Shown: positions 7,459 to 14,535 of the stretch, piece after piece | How the letters are laid out: every line of letters starts with the position of its first letter | Position numbering within the stretch: position 1 is the stretch's first letter | From: a virus | DNA length: 47,481 nucleotides | Reading direction: 5' to 3' (one strand) | IMG/VR virus record: IMGVR_UViG_3300046543_000431 | Coordinates: 1-47,481 of that record | Notes under the pieces: generated by a model | Told to the model about the DNA's origin: nothing | Database searches by the model: none | Seen by the model: only the letters and a program-made list of their open reading frames with translations | Position numbers and translations under genes: made by a program

Positions 7459-8378
7459 TGACCGCGACCGACCACGCCGCTTTTCTGCGCTGCATCTGCG
7501 AACGCCCTGCCGAGGACGGGCCGCGATTGGTCTACGCCGACTGGCTCGAAGAACAGGGCGACGGCGACCGGGCCGAGTTCATCCGCGTGCAAGTGGAGTT
7601 GGCGGGTTCGTTCGCGTGCGACTATTTCCCAGATTCAGAACTTTTGTCATGCCGTAAGCGTGGAAATTCCGACAAGCCGACTGGACCGCGAACAGACTTG
7701 ACTTGCGATTCGTGCAACCGCGTGGAATCTCTCCGCGCCCGTTCCACCGCCCTGCTCACCCAGCACGCCCGCGAGTGGGCGCGGCCAGTGACGGAGTGGT
7801 TGCCGAAGTGCAGTGATTGCGATGGTGCCGGACAATTGCACCAACCTTATCCGGGCGGCTGGGGTGTATGCGAGACATGCCGCGGCTCCGGCCACGACCC
7901 CGCGTTCTCCTACGAGTTCCGCCGCGGCTTCATCGAACACGTCGCCGGGCCGAGTGCGGTGATGTGGGGCGGGGAGTGCGAGCGGTGTCGGGGTTCTGGC
8001 GATGTCCGTGGCGACCCGACATATGGGATTAAATGCGGCTTCTGTAGCGGCAAGGGCCGTCGCCCCGGCCTCCTCTCGCGGCTCGTCGCGGTGACGCCGA
8101 TCATGACGTGCGGGCTGGTGGGAGCGGAACCGCAAGCCTATCCGACGATGAGAGCAGAACAATACGGCTGGTATCGTGGAGTGCGAAACGAGAGTCACCC
8201 CGAACCGTTCAACGTGCCAACACCGATTTGGGCGAGAATGGTCGAAATGAAAGACTGCCAAGCTCACGGCCATTGGGCCGACTTCCCCACACTCGCCGAC
8301 GCCAACGCCGCCCTGAGCAACGCCTCGATTGACGTGGCGCGAGCGGACGCAAACCTACCCAAACTGGAGAGACGATGA
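7458..8378 (+). CDS. TIGR02996-domain protein with four CxxCxGxG motifs
   Basis: A 306-residue protein. Residues about 6-45 (FLRCICERPAEDGPRLVYAD, WLEEQGD, RAEFIRVQ) are a clear TIGR02996 repeat-companion domain, a family expanded in Gemmata-type planctomycetes. The middle has four DnaJ-like zinc motifs: CSDCDGAG, CETCRGSG, CERCRGSG, CGFCSGKG. ATG 7458 has an AAAAAGGA site at ideal spacing. This is the best host marker in the window. The function of TIGR02996 is unknown; the zinc motifs suggest protein or RNA binding. A second copy of its C-terminal end lies at 8597-8653. Confidence 0.88.
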   Translation: MTATDHAAFLRCICERPAEDGPRLVYADWLEEQGDGDRAEFIRVQVELAGSFACDYFPDSELLSCRKRGNSDKPTGPRTDLTCDSCNRVESLRARSTALLTQHAREWARPVTEWLPKCSDCDGAGQLHQPYPGGWGVCETCRGSGHDPAFSYEFRRGFIEHVAGPSAVMWGGECERCRGSGDVRGDPTYGIKCGFCSGKGRRPGLLSRLVAVTPIMTCGLVGAEPQAYPTMRAEQYGWYRGVRNESHPEPFNVPTPIWARMVEMKDCQAHGHWADFPTLADANAALSNASIDVARADANLPKLERR

Positions 8379-8596
8379 GCGAGTGGGAATACATCGAAAA
8401 ACCAAAGCCGGAAGGCGACTGCCGAAAGATCGTGACTCTCATCAATGACGGCATGGTTTGGGTCGGCATCCGAGCGTTCCATCACCAGCGGCAACAATGG
8501 ATGAACAACAACGAGCCGGAATCGGCCCACGTTCTAGCGTGGATGGATTTGCCCGAACCGGCCGAAAAGCGATGGGTACACGGCCAACTGATTTGA
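8375..8596 (+). CDS. DUF551-like small protein
   Basis: A 73-residue protein with the layout of phage DUF551-type proteins: SEWEYIEKPKPEG at the start, a VWVGIRAF strand in the middle and WMDLPEP near the end. A second, more typical member is at 34780-34989. ATGA overlaps the previous stop. Function unknown. Confidence 0.6.
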   Translation: MSEWEYIEKPKPEGDCRKIVTLINDGMVWVGIRAFHHQRQQWMNNNEPESAHVLAWMDLPEPAEKRWVHGQLI

Positions 8597-8653
8597 CGAC
8601 GCGGCCCGTGTGGACGCGAAGTTGCCGAAGCTGGAGCGGAGCGTGCTGGCGTG
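8597..8653 (+). pseudogene. Remnant of a duplicated TIGR02996-gene 3' end
   Basis: Read in the frame ending at the TGA 8651-8653 this stretch gives VDAKLPKLERSVLA, closely matching ADANLPKLERR, the C-terminus of the gene ending at 8378. It has no start of its own. It looks like debris from duplication or from insertion of the DUF551-like gene into a related gene's tail. Confidence 0.55.
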
Positions 8654-8983
8654 AGTGAATTTCCTTTTGTCATGATGAGCAGCTGGGTGGGCGAATGGGA
8701 GCAACAACCAACTCCCGCTCAGTCGAATATGCCCATTGAAGAATTAAATCTTTCGGTTCGTTCCAGAAAATGCCTCAGACGAGAATCCGAGGGGGCAATT
8801 CGCACCGTTGGCGAATTGGTCAAACTTTCGGCTGACGCTTTGTTGGGTCGGAGAAACTTCGGCTATGCGTGTCTTGGCGAAGTTCGCATGAAGCTTGGGA
8901 AAATCGGGTTTGCTCTAAAAGGCGAAAAGCCTATGCCCCCCATCATCGCAAAGGCGTCGTTCGCGACGGAGAAAACAACATGA
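8651..8983 (+). CDS. RNA polymerase alpha C-terminal-domain-like protein
   Basis: A 110-residue protein whose residues about 28-92 match the alpha-CTD of bacterial RNA polymerase: IEELNLSVRSRKCLRRE, then IRTVGELVKLSADALL, then NFGYACLGEVRMKLGKIGFA. Arg37 aligns with the DNA-contacting Arg265 of E. coli alpha (context VRS), and the Asn-x-Gly of the second helix-hairpin-helix is kept, while the Lys after it is replaced by Ala. There is no alpha N-terminal domain. It could bind UP-element-like DNA or activators and redirect or block host transcription. GTG 8651 is the longest start; ATG 8672 is an alternative. Confidence 0.82.
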   Translation: MSEFPFVMMSSWVGEWEQQPTPAQSNMPIEELNLSVRSRKCLRRESEGAIRTVGELVKLSADALLGRRNFGYACLGEVRMKLGKIGFALKGEKPMPPIIAKASFATEKTT

Positions 8984-9141
8984 AACCGAAACAACCAAAA
9001 CGCCGTGCGGCCATGATCCCGCCCGCGCTCGCCAAGGCCGCGAAGCCGAAGGATGTGAAGCGACGGGACGAGGCGAAGGCGCGACGTGAGGCATGGGCGG
9101 CGCGACGCAAGGCGATGAAGGGGTTCATCGAGAATGTTTGA
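8980..9141 (+). CDS. Small very basic protein
   Basis: A 53-residue Lys/Arg/Ala-rich protein that begins MKPKQPKRRAAM and is predicted helical throughout, starting at ATGA over the previous stop. Composition suggests nucleic-acid binding. It is the last gene before the packaging module. No family recognised. Confidence 0.55.
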   Translation: MKPKQPKRRAAMIPPALAKAAKPKDVKRRDEAKARREAWAARRKAMKGFIENV

Positions 9142-9154
9142 CGCGGCGAAAACC

Positions 9155-9163
9155 TGATATACT
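9155..9163 (+). promoter_or_regulatory. Candidate extended -10 promoter for packaging genes
   Basis: TGATATACT is a TGn-TATACT extended -10 element in the 73-bp gap before the small terminase gene. No good -35 lies 17 bp upstream, which is tolerated by extended -10 promoters. It is an early-to-late boundary candidate. Confidence 0.45.
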
Positions 9164-9214
9164 GATTCGCATGGCACTCACAGCGAAGCTATTATTACTG
9201 ATTATCTAAGACTT

Positions 9215-9571
9215 ATGTCGCGAACTCAAGAATACTCTGACGAAGAAATCATCGCCGCACTCAAGAAAAGTCGCGGCCTGGTGTACACCGCAGCCGAGCG
9301 TGTCGGGTGCGCCGCCGAGACGATCTACGCGCGGTCCAAGCAATCCCCCGCCATCGCCGAAGCCATCAAACACCAGCGCGGGAAGATCATCGACAAGGCC
9401 GAGGACAAGCTCATCGCGGCCATCAACAAGGGCGAAGCGTGGGCCATTGCCCTCATGCTCAAGACGCTCGGCAAAGATCGCGGGTACGTCGAGCGAACCG
9501 AACACACCGGGGCCGACGGCAAGGAATTCGTGGTCAAGATCGTCAAAGATGTTTCGATGGATGATGTGTAA
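9215..9571 (+). CDS. Terminase small subunit-like protein
   Basis: A 118-residue protein in the expected place just upstream of the large terminase. Residues 7-50 (YSDEEIIAALKKSRGLVYTA, AERVGCAAETIYARSKQSP) form a helix-turn-helix DNA-binding domain of the type used by small terminases to recognise the packaging site. A helical middle (IIDKAEDKLIAAINKGEAWA) would form the oligomerisation core, and the C-terminal tail would contact TerL. The short length is normal. Confidence 0.75.
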   Translation: MSRTQEYSDEEIIAALKKSRGLVYTAAERVGCAAETIYARSKQSPAIAEAIKHQRGKIIDKAEDKLIAAINKGEAWAIALMLKTLGKDRGYVERTEHTGADGKEFVVKIVKDVSMDDV

Positions 9572-9585
9572 ATAAAGGTGCAACC

Positions 9586-9798
9586 ATGATTCAAAAGAAA
9601 GTCAATGTCACGCTGAACAATGGCCGGAAAGTATTCTTAACGGTTCGCTTCGCTGACGAGATGGACGCAGCCGAGCGAGCCGAGTTTGAAGCCATCACCG
9701 TTAAGAAGGAGGTAGATTATCTGAATTCGTTAGGAACGGTTGAAGAACAATCGCGGGCAATGGGGTACTCCGAAGAACAAATAAAAGAAATGACGTGA
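9586..9798 (+). CDS. Small hypothetical protein with AAGGTGCAA leader
   Basis: A 70-residue protein inserted between the terminase genes. Residues 1-25 are two beta strands (KVNVTLNNGRKVFLTVRF), the rest helical and acidic. Its leader is AAGGTGCAA at 9575-9583, two bases before the ATG. The gene looks more AT-rich than its neighbours, suggesting separate acquisition. Function unknown. Confidence 0.6.
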   Translation: MIQKKVNVTLNNGRKVFLTVRFADEMDAAERAEFEAITVKKEVDYLNSLGTVEEQSRAMGYSEEQIKEMT

Positions 9799-9817
9799 TT
9801 ACAAGAAAGGTGCAAGG

Positions 9818-10060
9818 ATGAAATCTATCATGTTACCCCCGTTGCCACTCGGAACGGAGATAACGATTAAAGTGTCGTGGATGGGAGATCCGTTGCCGCA
9901 AGGCGGGTTAGTGCTGAGCGTCGAACATATTGCAGAAGGGTCGATCATCATTCCGATGGGGCAGGAAATGGTTATCGCCCCACAGTCGCCGAACATGATG
10001 ATTCTGGGAATCCGACCGAATGCCGATTCGCCTATTATGGTCGAACCGAATAAAGTGTGA
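9818..10060 (+). CDS. Small hypothetical protein with AAGGTGCAA leader
   Basis: An 80-residue, mainly beta protein rich in Pro, Ile and Met, preceded by AAGGTGCAA at 9807-9815. It ends with TGA overlapping the GTG start of the large terminase, so it may couple terminase translation. No family recognised. Confidence 0.6.
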   Translation: MKSIMLPPLPLGTEITIKVSWMGDPLPQGGLVLSVEHIAEGSIIIPMGQEMVIAPQSPNMMILGIRPNADSPIMVEPNKV

Positions 10061-11391
10061 TCGCAACCTACATTATCCGTGAACTGCCCGCCAGCTCCAA
10101 GGCCCAGGGGTTCTGCCCGCGCGGAGCCGCAAAGCAACTTTGGAAATGCAAGGAACCCGCCGCGATCATCAGCGGAAGCGCCGAAACCGGGAAAACTTTT
10201 GCTGCCCTCCACCTTCTCGACGCACGTTGCTGGAAGTACCCCGGCGTGCAAGCGGCCATCATCCGCAAGACGTACAACTCCGCAGTGACCAGCGTACTCC
10301 AAACGTTCCAAAACAAAGTGCTAGGACGGGATTCGCCGGTCAAGGTACACGGCGGCACGTCCCCGCAGTTCTACGAGTACCCGAACGGCAGTAAGATATT
10401 TGTCGGCGGGATGGACAACCCGAATAAAGTTCTTTCCAGCGAACGCGATTTCATTTTCATCAATCAGGCCGAGGAACTCACCGAGCCTGAGTTTGAAATC
10501 TTAACGACCCGCGCCACGGGGCGCGCCGGCAACGCGCCCTATGCCCAGGTGTTCGGCGATTGTAACCCCAGCTTCCCGCAACACTGGATCAAGAAACGGA
10601 GCGGCCTGACGCTCTTTGAATCGCGTCACGAGGATAACCCGGTCCTGTTCGACGATGCCGGCAAGATTACGCAACAAGGCCGGCGCACGCTCGCGGTGCT
10701 GGACGCGCTCACCGGCCCGCGCAAACAGCGGCTCCGCTACGGGCGATGGGTGCAGGCCGAGGGCGTCGTGTACGAAGGGTGGGACGCGGCGGTGCATTTC
10801 AAGACAGCGGCGGAATTGTTTCCCGGCGGTCGCGTCCCGCAAGAATGGCCGCGGTATCTGGTCATCGACTTCGGGTTCGTTCACCCGTTTGTTGCCCAGT
10901 GGTGGGCGGCGGACGGCGACGGGCGATTGTACCTGTACCGCGAAATCTATCTGACGCAGACGCTCGTGGAGGACCACGCGAAGGAAATCAAGGCGGGTAT
11001 CGTGACGGACGGTAAACGCCCGCAACTGATTCTTTGCGACCACGACGCCGAGGATCGAGCCACGCTTGAACGGCATTTAGGGCAATCCACATCACCCGCG
11101 CCGAAGGCTGTAAGCCCCGGCATCCAGGCGATGGCGGGCCGGTTGAAGCTTCAGAACGACGGCAAGCCGCGTTTGTTCGTCATGCGCGATTCGTTGGTGA
11201 GACGGGACACGAATCTCCACGACGCGAAGAAGCCGTGTTGTTTCTCGGACGAGATTGATACCTATATCTGGAATGACTCCATCCGAAAAGACGAACCGAT
11301 CAAGGAGTACGACCACAGCATGGACGCGGCACGCTACATCGTGTACCATTTAGACAAGCGCGTAAGCGGCTGGCGCATGGAGAGAATCTAA
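10057..11391 (+). CDS. Terminase large subunit
   Basis: A 444-residue packaging motor. The ATPase domain has Walker A GSAETGKT (residues 40-47) and FIFINQAEEL (about 132-141) as a Walker B-like segment with the catalytic Glu; RKTYNSAVTSV follows the adenine-binding region. The RNase H-like nuclease domain shows LVIDFGF (Asp271), ILCDHDAED (around 326-333) and EYDHSMDAARY near the end, the usual acidic metal ligands. It pumps DNA into the prohead and cuts concatemers. The start is the GTG at 10057, overlapping the previous stop. Confidence 0.93.
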   Translation: MIATYIIRELPASSKAQGFCPRGAAKQLWKCKEPAAIISGSAETGKTFAALHLLDARCWKYPGVQAAIIRKTYNSAVTSVLQTFQNKVLGRDSPVKVHGGTSPQFYEYPNGSKIFVGGMDNPNKVLSSERDFIFINQAEELTEPEFEILTTRATGRAGNAPYAQVFGDCNPSFPQHWIKKRSGLTLFESRHEDNPVLFDDAGKITQQGRRTLAVLDALTGPRKQRLRYGRWVQAEGVVYEGWDAAVHFKTAAELFPGGRVPQEWPRYLVIDFGFVHPFVAQWWAADGDGRLYLYREIYLTQTLVEDHAKEIKAGIVTDGKRPQLILCDHDAEDRATLERHLGQSTSPAPKAVSPGIQAMAGRLKLQNDGKPRLFVMRDSLVRRDTNLHDAKKPCCFSDEIDTYIWNDSIRKDEPIKEYDHSMDAARYIVYHLDKRVSGWRMERI

Positions 11392-11404
11392 CCAAGGTGC
11401 AATC

Positions 11405-11731
11405 ATGGCATGCCCGCACGGATATGAGAACGCAGACTATTGCGAAAAGTGCAACCCGCCAACGTCAGAAATAAACCGGCTTCGCGAGTGGTTGGGTCGG
11501 ATCGCGACCATTGCACTCCGGGATAAGAGCGAACGAGAAATATTGCTTTTGAAAGAGATGGCACGATCGGCGCTTGCGGGAGAGCCATCGGATTCCATCG
11601 TGCCATATCAAACGGCGAAAGCGAAGATCAAGGAGGAGCTTCGTTGCTCCCACGGCTTGACCGCATCCCAGCATTGCCAGGAATGCGAAACCATGATTAA
11701 AAAATCATATGACGACGTGCTAAAGAGGTAA
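11405..11731 (+). CDS. Small double zinc-knuckle protein
   Basis: A 108-residue protein with the same zinc-like motif at each end: CPHGYENADYCEKC (residues 3-16) and CSHGLTASQHCQEC (about 81-94), separated by a helical spacer. The leader AAGGTGCAA is at 11394-11402. It sits between TerL and portal where no conserved gene is needed. The repeated motif suggests an internal duplication. Function unknown. Confidence 0.6.
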   Translation: MACPHGYENADYCEKCNPPTSEINRLREWLGRIATIALRDKSEREILLLKEMARSALAGEPSDSIVPYQTAKAKIKEELRCSHGLTASQHCQECETMIKKSYDDVLKR

Positions 11732-11734
11732 TCC

Positions 11735-11956
11735 ATGATCGGCTACCTCCGCAAGCCTTCCCCCGAACGAACCTCACGCCGTGATTGGTGCATTACCCGC
11801 TTGCCGAATGGAACCTACCGCGTTCGGATTTGGCAGCCGGGCAAGGGATTGAAATACATCGGTGTGTATCCGAGCATGAAGGAAGCGGCAGCGGCTCGCG
11901 ATGAAGTGGTCCGCGATATGCAACCGGAAATGATAATGAAGCAAGGTGCAAAATGA
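11735..11956 (+). CDS. AP2-like small DNA-binding protein
   Basis: A 73-residue protein with YRVRIWQPGKGLKYIGVYPS then MKEAAAARDEVV, the three-strand-plus-helix pattern of an AP2 domain, known in phages mostly fused to HNH endonucleases. No HNH motif is present, so it could be a free AP2-like DNA binder or the remnant of a homing endonuclease. Its last codons encode the AAGGTGCAA leader of the next gene. Confidence 0.55.
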   Translation: MIGYLRKPSPERTSRRDWCITRLPNGTYRVRIWQPGKGLKYIGVYPSMKEAAAARDEVVRDMQPEMIMKQGAK

Positions 11957-12300
11957 CGAAAGAAGAACGCGAATATACGCGGTCCGATGGGCTAAGCGGC
12001 AAATGGCCCCCGCTCACGCAAGAAATGGTAGACGACTGCATTCCGTCGACGATGGTAATTGAGACACTGCGGAGAGAAATGGACTTGGAAGCGTTTCGCG
12101 TGACTGACGCTAAAATGACACCGAAATACGATACTGTCGGCGACGTGATCGACGCCCTCCAGCAGTTCGACCGCTCGTTGCCAATCGCGGGGACATGGGA
12201 AGGGATCACGCCGAAGATCAATTCGATATACTTGAATGATAAGTTAGTCGATCAGTGCGGTAACCCGATGCCGCCTACTGTTTTAATCAACGTTGAATAA
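11953..12300 (+). CDS. Hypothetical protein with AAGGTGCAA leader
   Basis: A 115-residue protein beginning at ATGA over the previous stop; AAGGTGCAA lies at 11943-11951. The C-terminal half (TVGDVIDALQQFDRSLPIAG) resembles the short YxVxDVIxALxxxPxDxPV segment of small phage and bacterial proteins, which I can recognise only as a pattern. It lies just before the portal gene. Confidence 0.55.
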   Translation: MTKEEREYTRSDGLSGKWPPLTQEMVDDCIPSTMVIETLRREMDLEAFRVTDAKMTPKYDTVGDVIDALQQFDRSLPIAGTWEGITPKINSIYLNDKLVDQCGNPMPPTVLINVE

Positions 12301-12314
12301 AGGCCGGTGACCCT

Positions 12315-13988
12315 ATGGCTCGCACTCCGCCAAAGAAGCCCGTCCGCAAGGCGAAGACCGCCCCCGCACCGCGCACGCCGCGCCCGCCGCGCCCGAAGCC
12401 CATCGAGAAGACCTACATCAAGGGCCAAGACCCACGCATCTACCTGTCCGGCGCTCAGCCTGGAGTGTGGGCAACCAACCACCTCGAAGAGTCAATGCAA
12501 TGCCGTGGCTGGCAGTTCGTCGCCGTCCGCACACTGAGCCGCATGTGTTCGCAAGCCGAATTGATTATCCATCGCGTGAACGACGTACAAGGCGCGGTAC
12601 GACAAATCGACCGCATCAACCGCAAGATCAGCAAGGCCGGCCGCATCTACGATCCGATCATTCGCAAACACAAGATAGAATATCTCGAAGCCGAGCGCGA
12701 GAAGTGGAAGCGGCGTGCGTTCCAGAAGACGGCCCCCGATTCGCTGAAACCCGATCGCGAAGTGGCAGCGCCGAACATGCCGCTCGTCAAGCTCCTACAG
12801 CGGCCCAACCCCGAATGGTCGGGCGTCACGTTCTTGTTTGCGTTGATCCAACAAATCGCCTTGACCGGCACGGGATTGGTGTGGTGCATTCGGAACGGCA
12901 TGGGTGCGCCGGTCGAACTTTACGTCATCCCAACGGGGTTGGCGATTCCTCGCGCCCCGTCCGCCGAGTTCCCCAAGGGTTCGTATTGGATCACCCCGCT
13001 GTCGGCGTGGGGGCTGTACTCGACGGACCTTTGGAATACGGGGATGATGGGGCAGGCGCTGCTGATTGGCTGCACGGTGGACGCCCGCGATGTGAAGAAA
13101 ATCTGTTGGCCGCACCCGTTGTACCTAACGGACGGGTTGAGTCCGCTATCCGCCGGCGCAACGTGGGTGGACCTCGGGAACGAGATGGACCGCTCGGCGT
13201 GGTATCGGTTCCAGAACGCCGAGCGGCCCGGCATGATTTGGGAACGAGACCCGCTTGTTGACCCGTCGCCGGACGATATGGCCCAATTTCGCGAAGATCT
13301 CAAAGCCGACAGTGCCGGGACGCCGAACACGGGGAAGCACCTCATCACGCCGAAGGGACTAAAGCCGTCCGCGTGGGGCTCGGAGTCCGGAGAGTTGGAG
13401 TACGTCGGCAGCCGCCCGCAGATTCGCGACATGAACCTGTCCCTTCACGGCGTCACCCCGACGGCCTGCGGAATCCAGGAAGCCGCGAGCTTCTCGACGT
13501 TTGTCAGCGCCATCAAGCAAACCACCGAGCTTGCCGTACAGCCGCTGCTGAATTTGGTGGCTGGCGAACTAACGGAGTTCGTCGGGCAGGGGTTCGGCGG
13601 TCGTCACGAGATCACGCTGAACGCGCCGGCCATCGACGACCCGCAGACGCTGGAGCAACGGCTGCGAACGGACATCACCGCGGGCAACGTCCTGAAGGTC
13701 AACGAGTATCGGGCGTTGCGCGGACTGCCGCCACTTGATGGGGAAGAGGGCGAGGCGTTCGTCGGCGAGAAGCCGCCCGCGGCGCAACCGATGCAAGCCC
13801 CAGGCCAGCCGGCGCACGCAACGCCCCCGCAGTTCGGCGACGGCGTGACCCCGGACAAAGCCGACCAGGACGCCAAGCCCGATACGCCAACCGACGCCGG
13901 CCCGAACCAACGCCAGCCCGAACGGGATGCGCCTCAGGGGCGGCCGGACCTCAACGGCAAGAGTCACCGAAAGGGGGCGCGAAGGTGA
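12315..13988 (+). CDS. HK97-family portal protein
   Basis: A 557-residue portal that would form the dodecameric DNA entry ring. The first 45 residues are Pro/Lys/Arg-rich and disordered. The core shows features typical of HK97 portals: QFVAVRTLSRMCSQAELIIH, MPLVKLLQRPNPEWSG, FALIQQIALTGTGLVWCIRN, LYVIPTG, then LSPLSAG. Near residue 360 LHGVTPTACGIQEAA precedes the long helix. The C-terminal 80 residues are Pro/Gln/Asp-rich. The order TerL, portal, protease, capsid is standard, apart from small gene insertions. Confidence 0.92.
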   Translation: MARTPPKKPVRKAKTAPAPRTPRPPRPKPIEKTYIKGQDPRIYLSGAQPGVWATNHLEESMQCRGWQFVAVRTLSRMCSQAELIIHRVNDVQGAVRQIDRINRKISKAGRIYDPIIRKHKIEYLEAEREKWKRRAFQKTAPDSLKPDREVAAPNMPLVKLLQRPNPEWSGVTFLFALIQQIALTGTGLVWCIRNGMGAPVELYVIPTGLAIPRAPSAEFPKGSYWITPLSAWGLYSTDLWNTGMMGQALLIGCTVDARDVKKICWPHPLYLTDGLSPLSAGATWVDLGNEMDRSAWYRFQNAERPGMIWERDPLVDPSPDDMAQFREDLKADSAGTPNTGKHLITPKGLKPSAWGSESGELEYVGSRPQIRDMNLSLHGVTPTACGIQEAASFSTFVSAIKQTTELAVQPLLNLVAGELTEFVGQGFGGRHEITLNAPAIDDPQTLEQRLRTDITAGNVLKVNEYRALRGLPPLDGEEGEAFVGEKPPAAQPMQAPGQPAHATPPQFGDGVTPDKADQDAKPDTPTDAGPNQRQPERDAPQGRPDLNGKSHRKGARR

Positions 13989-14182
13989 AGACAGATTCAG
14001 ACGGCGGGATGCTAGTCCCGAAAGAATTTTCTGCCGAACTGATGGATAGTCTCGGTCGGGGAGAAATTATCTACTTCAAGCCCATTGCGGTAATTTTCTC
14101 TTCGGAGCTTAGTTGCGAGTGGGCCGAGATTGGGATTGAGCAAGACGCCGATGAACCCGAAATCGTCAAGGTGCAAGAATGA
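13985..14182 (+). CDS. Small acidic hypothetical protein
   Basis: A 65-residue acidic protein starting at GTG over the portal stop (GTGA). GGMLVPKEF loosely recalls the capsid segment GGFLVPPEF, but nothing else does. Its 3' end encodes the AAGGTGCAA leader of the following gene. Function unknown. Confidence 0.5.
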   Translation: MKTDSDGGMLVPKEFSAELMDSLGRGEIIYFKPIAVIFSSELSCEWAEIGIEQDADEPEIVKVQE

Positions 14183-14403
14183 AATACCTGTTCGTCGGCG
14201 GGCCGCTCAACAGTGATTCTGTAGACCTGGATGAAAACATACACAAAGGAAGACATATAAAATTTGCTCACCATGACGAAGATACTGGACACCAAGTCCA
14301 TCGCTATCGTGTAGATCATGACGGCAAGAATCTTTGGTACGACGGCCCTGTTCCGGAATCGGAACTACTCGTGCCGCCAAGCCGTCGCGCTGTTGCTCCT
14401 TAA
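14179..14403 (+). CDS. Small hypothetical protein with AAGGTGCAA leader
   Basis: A 74-residue protein rich in His and Asp, with AAGGTGCAA at 14168-14176. MKYLFVGGPLNSD... followed by HRYRVDHDGKNLWYD looks like a compact beta fold found in small phage proteins. It ends at the repeats that mark the promoter region before the protease gene, and its codon use is more AT-rich than that of the portal. Confidence 0.55.
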   Translation: MKYLFVGGPLNSDSVDLDENIHKGRHIKFAHHDEDTGHQVHRYRVDHDGKNLWYDGPVPESELLVPPSRRAVAP

Positions 14404-14455
14404 CTGTAAATCTAATCCCCTTAGCTGTAAATCTCTTTGTCTTAACTGTAAATTC
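14399..14455 (+). repeat. Three 15-bp direct repeats spaced 21 bp
   Basis: CTTAACTGTAAATCT (14399-14413), CTTAGCTGTAAATCT (14420-14434) and CTTAACTGTAAATTC (14441-14455) recur with an exact 21-bp period, two helical turns. They lie immediately upstream of a TTGACA promoter. The arrangement fits cooperative binding of a phage activator or repressor. Confidence 0.85.
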
Positions 14456-14468
14456 TTTATCGCACGTC

Positions 14469-14496
14469 TTGACAACGCACTTCTGTCAATGATACT
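14469..14496 (+). promoter_or_regulatory. Sigma-70-like promoter covered by a 21-bp dyad
   Basis: TTGACA (14469-14474) and GATACT (14491-14496) are separated by 16 bp. TTGACA is repeated in inverted form as TGTCAA (14484-14489), giving a perfect 6-9-6 dyad that overlaps the -35 and spacer. This would be the promoter for the protease and capsid genes, repressible through the dyad and controllable through the upstream repeats. Confidence 0.65.
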
Positions 14497-14535
14497 CTAA
14501 ACCAAGTCATTCCGCATTGGCGCGAGACCCCTTCC

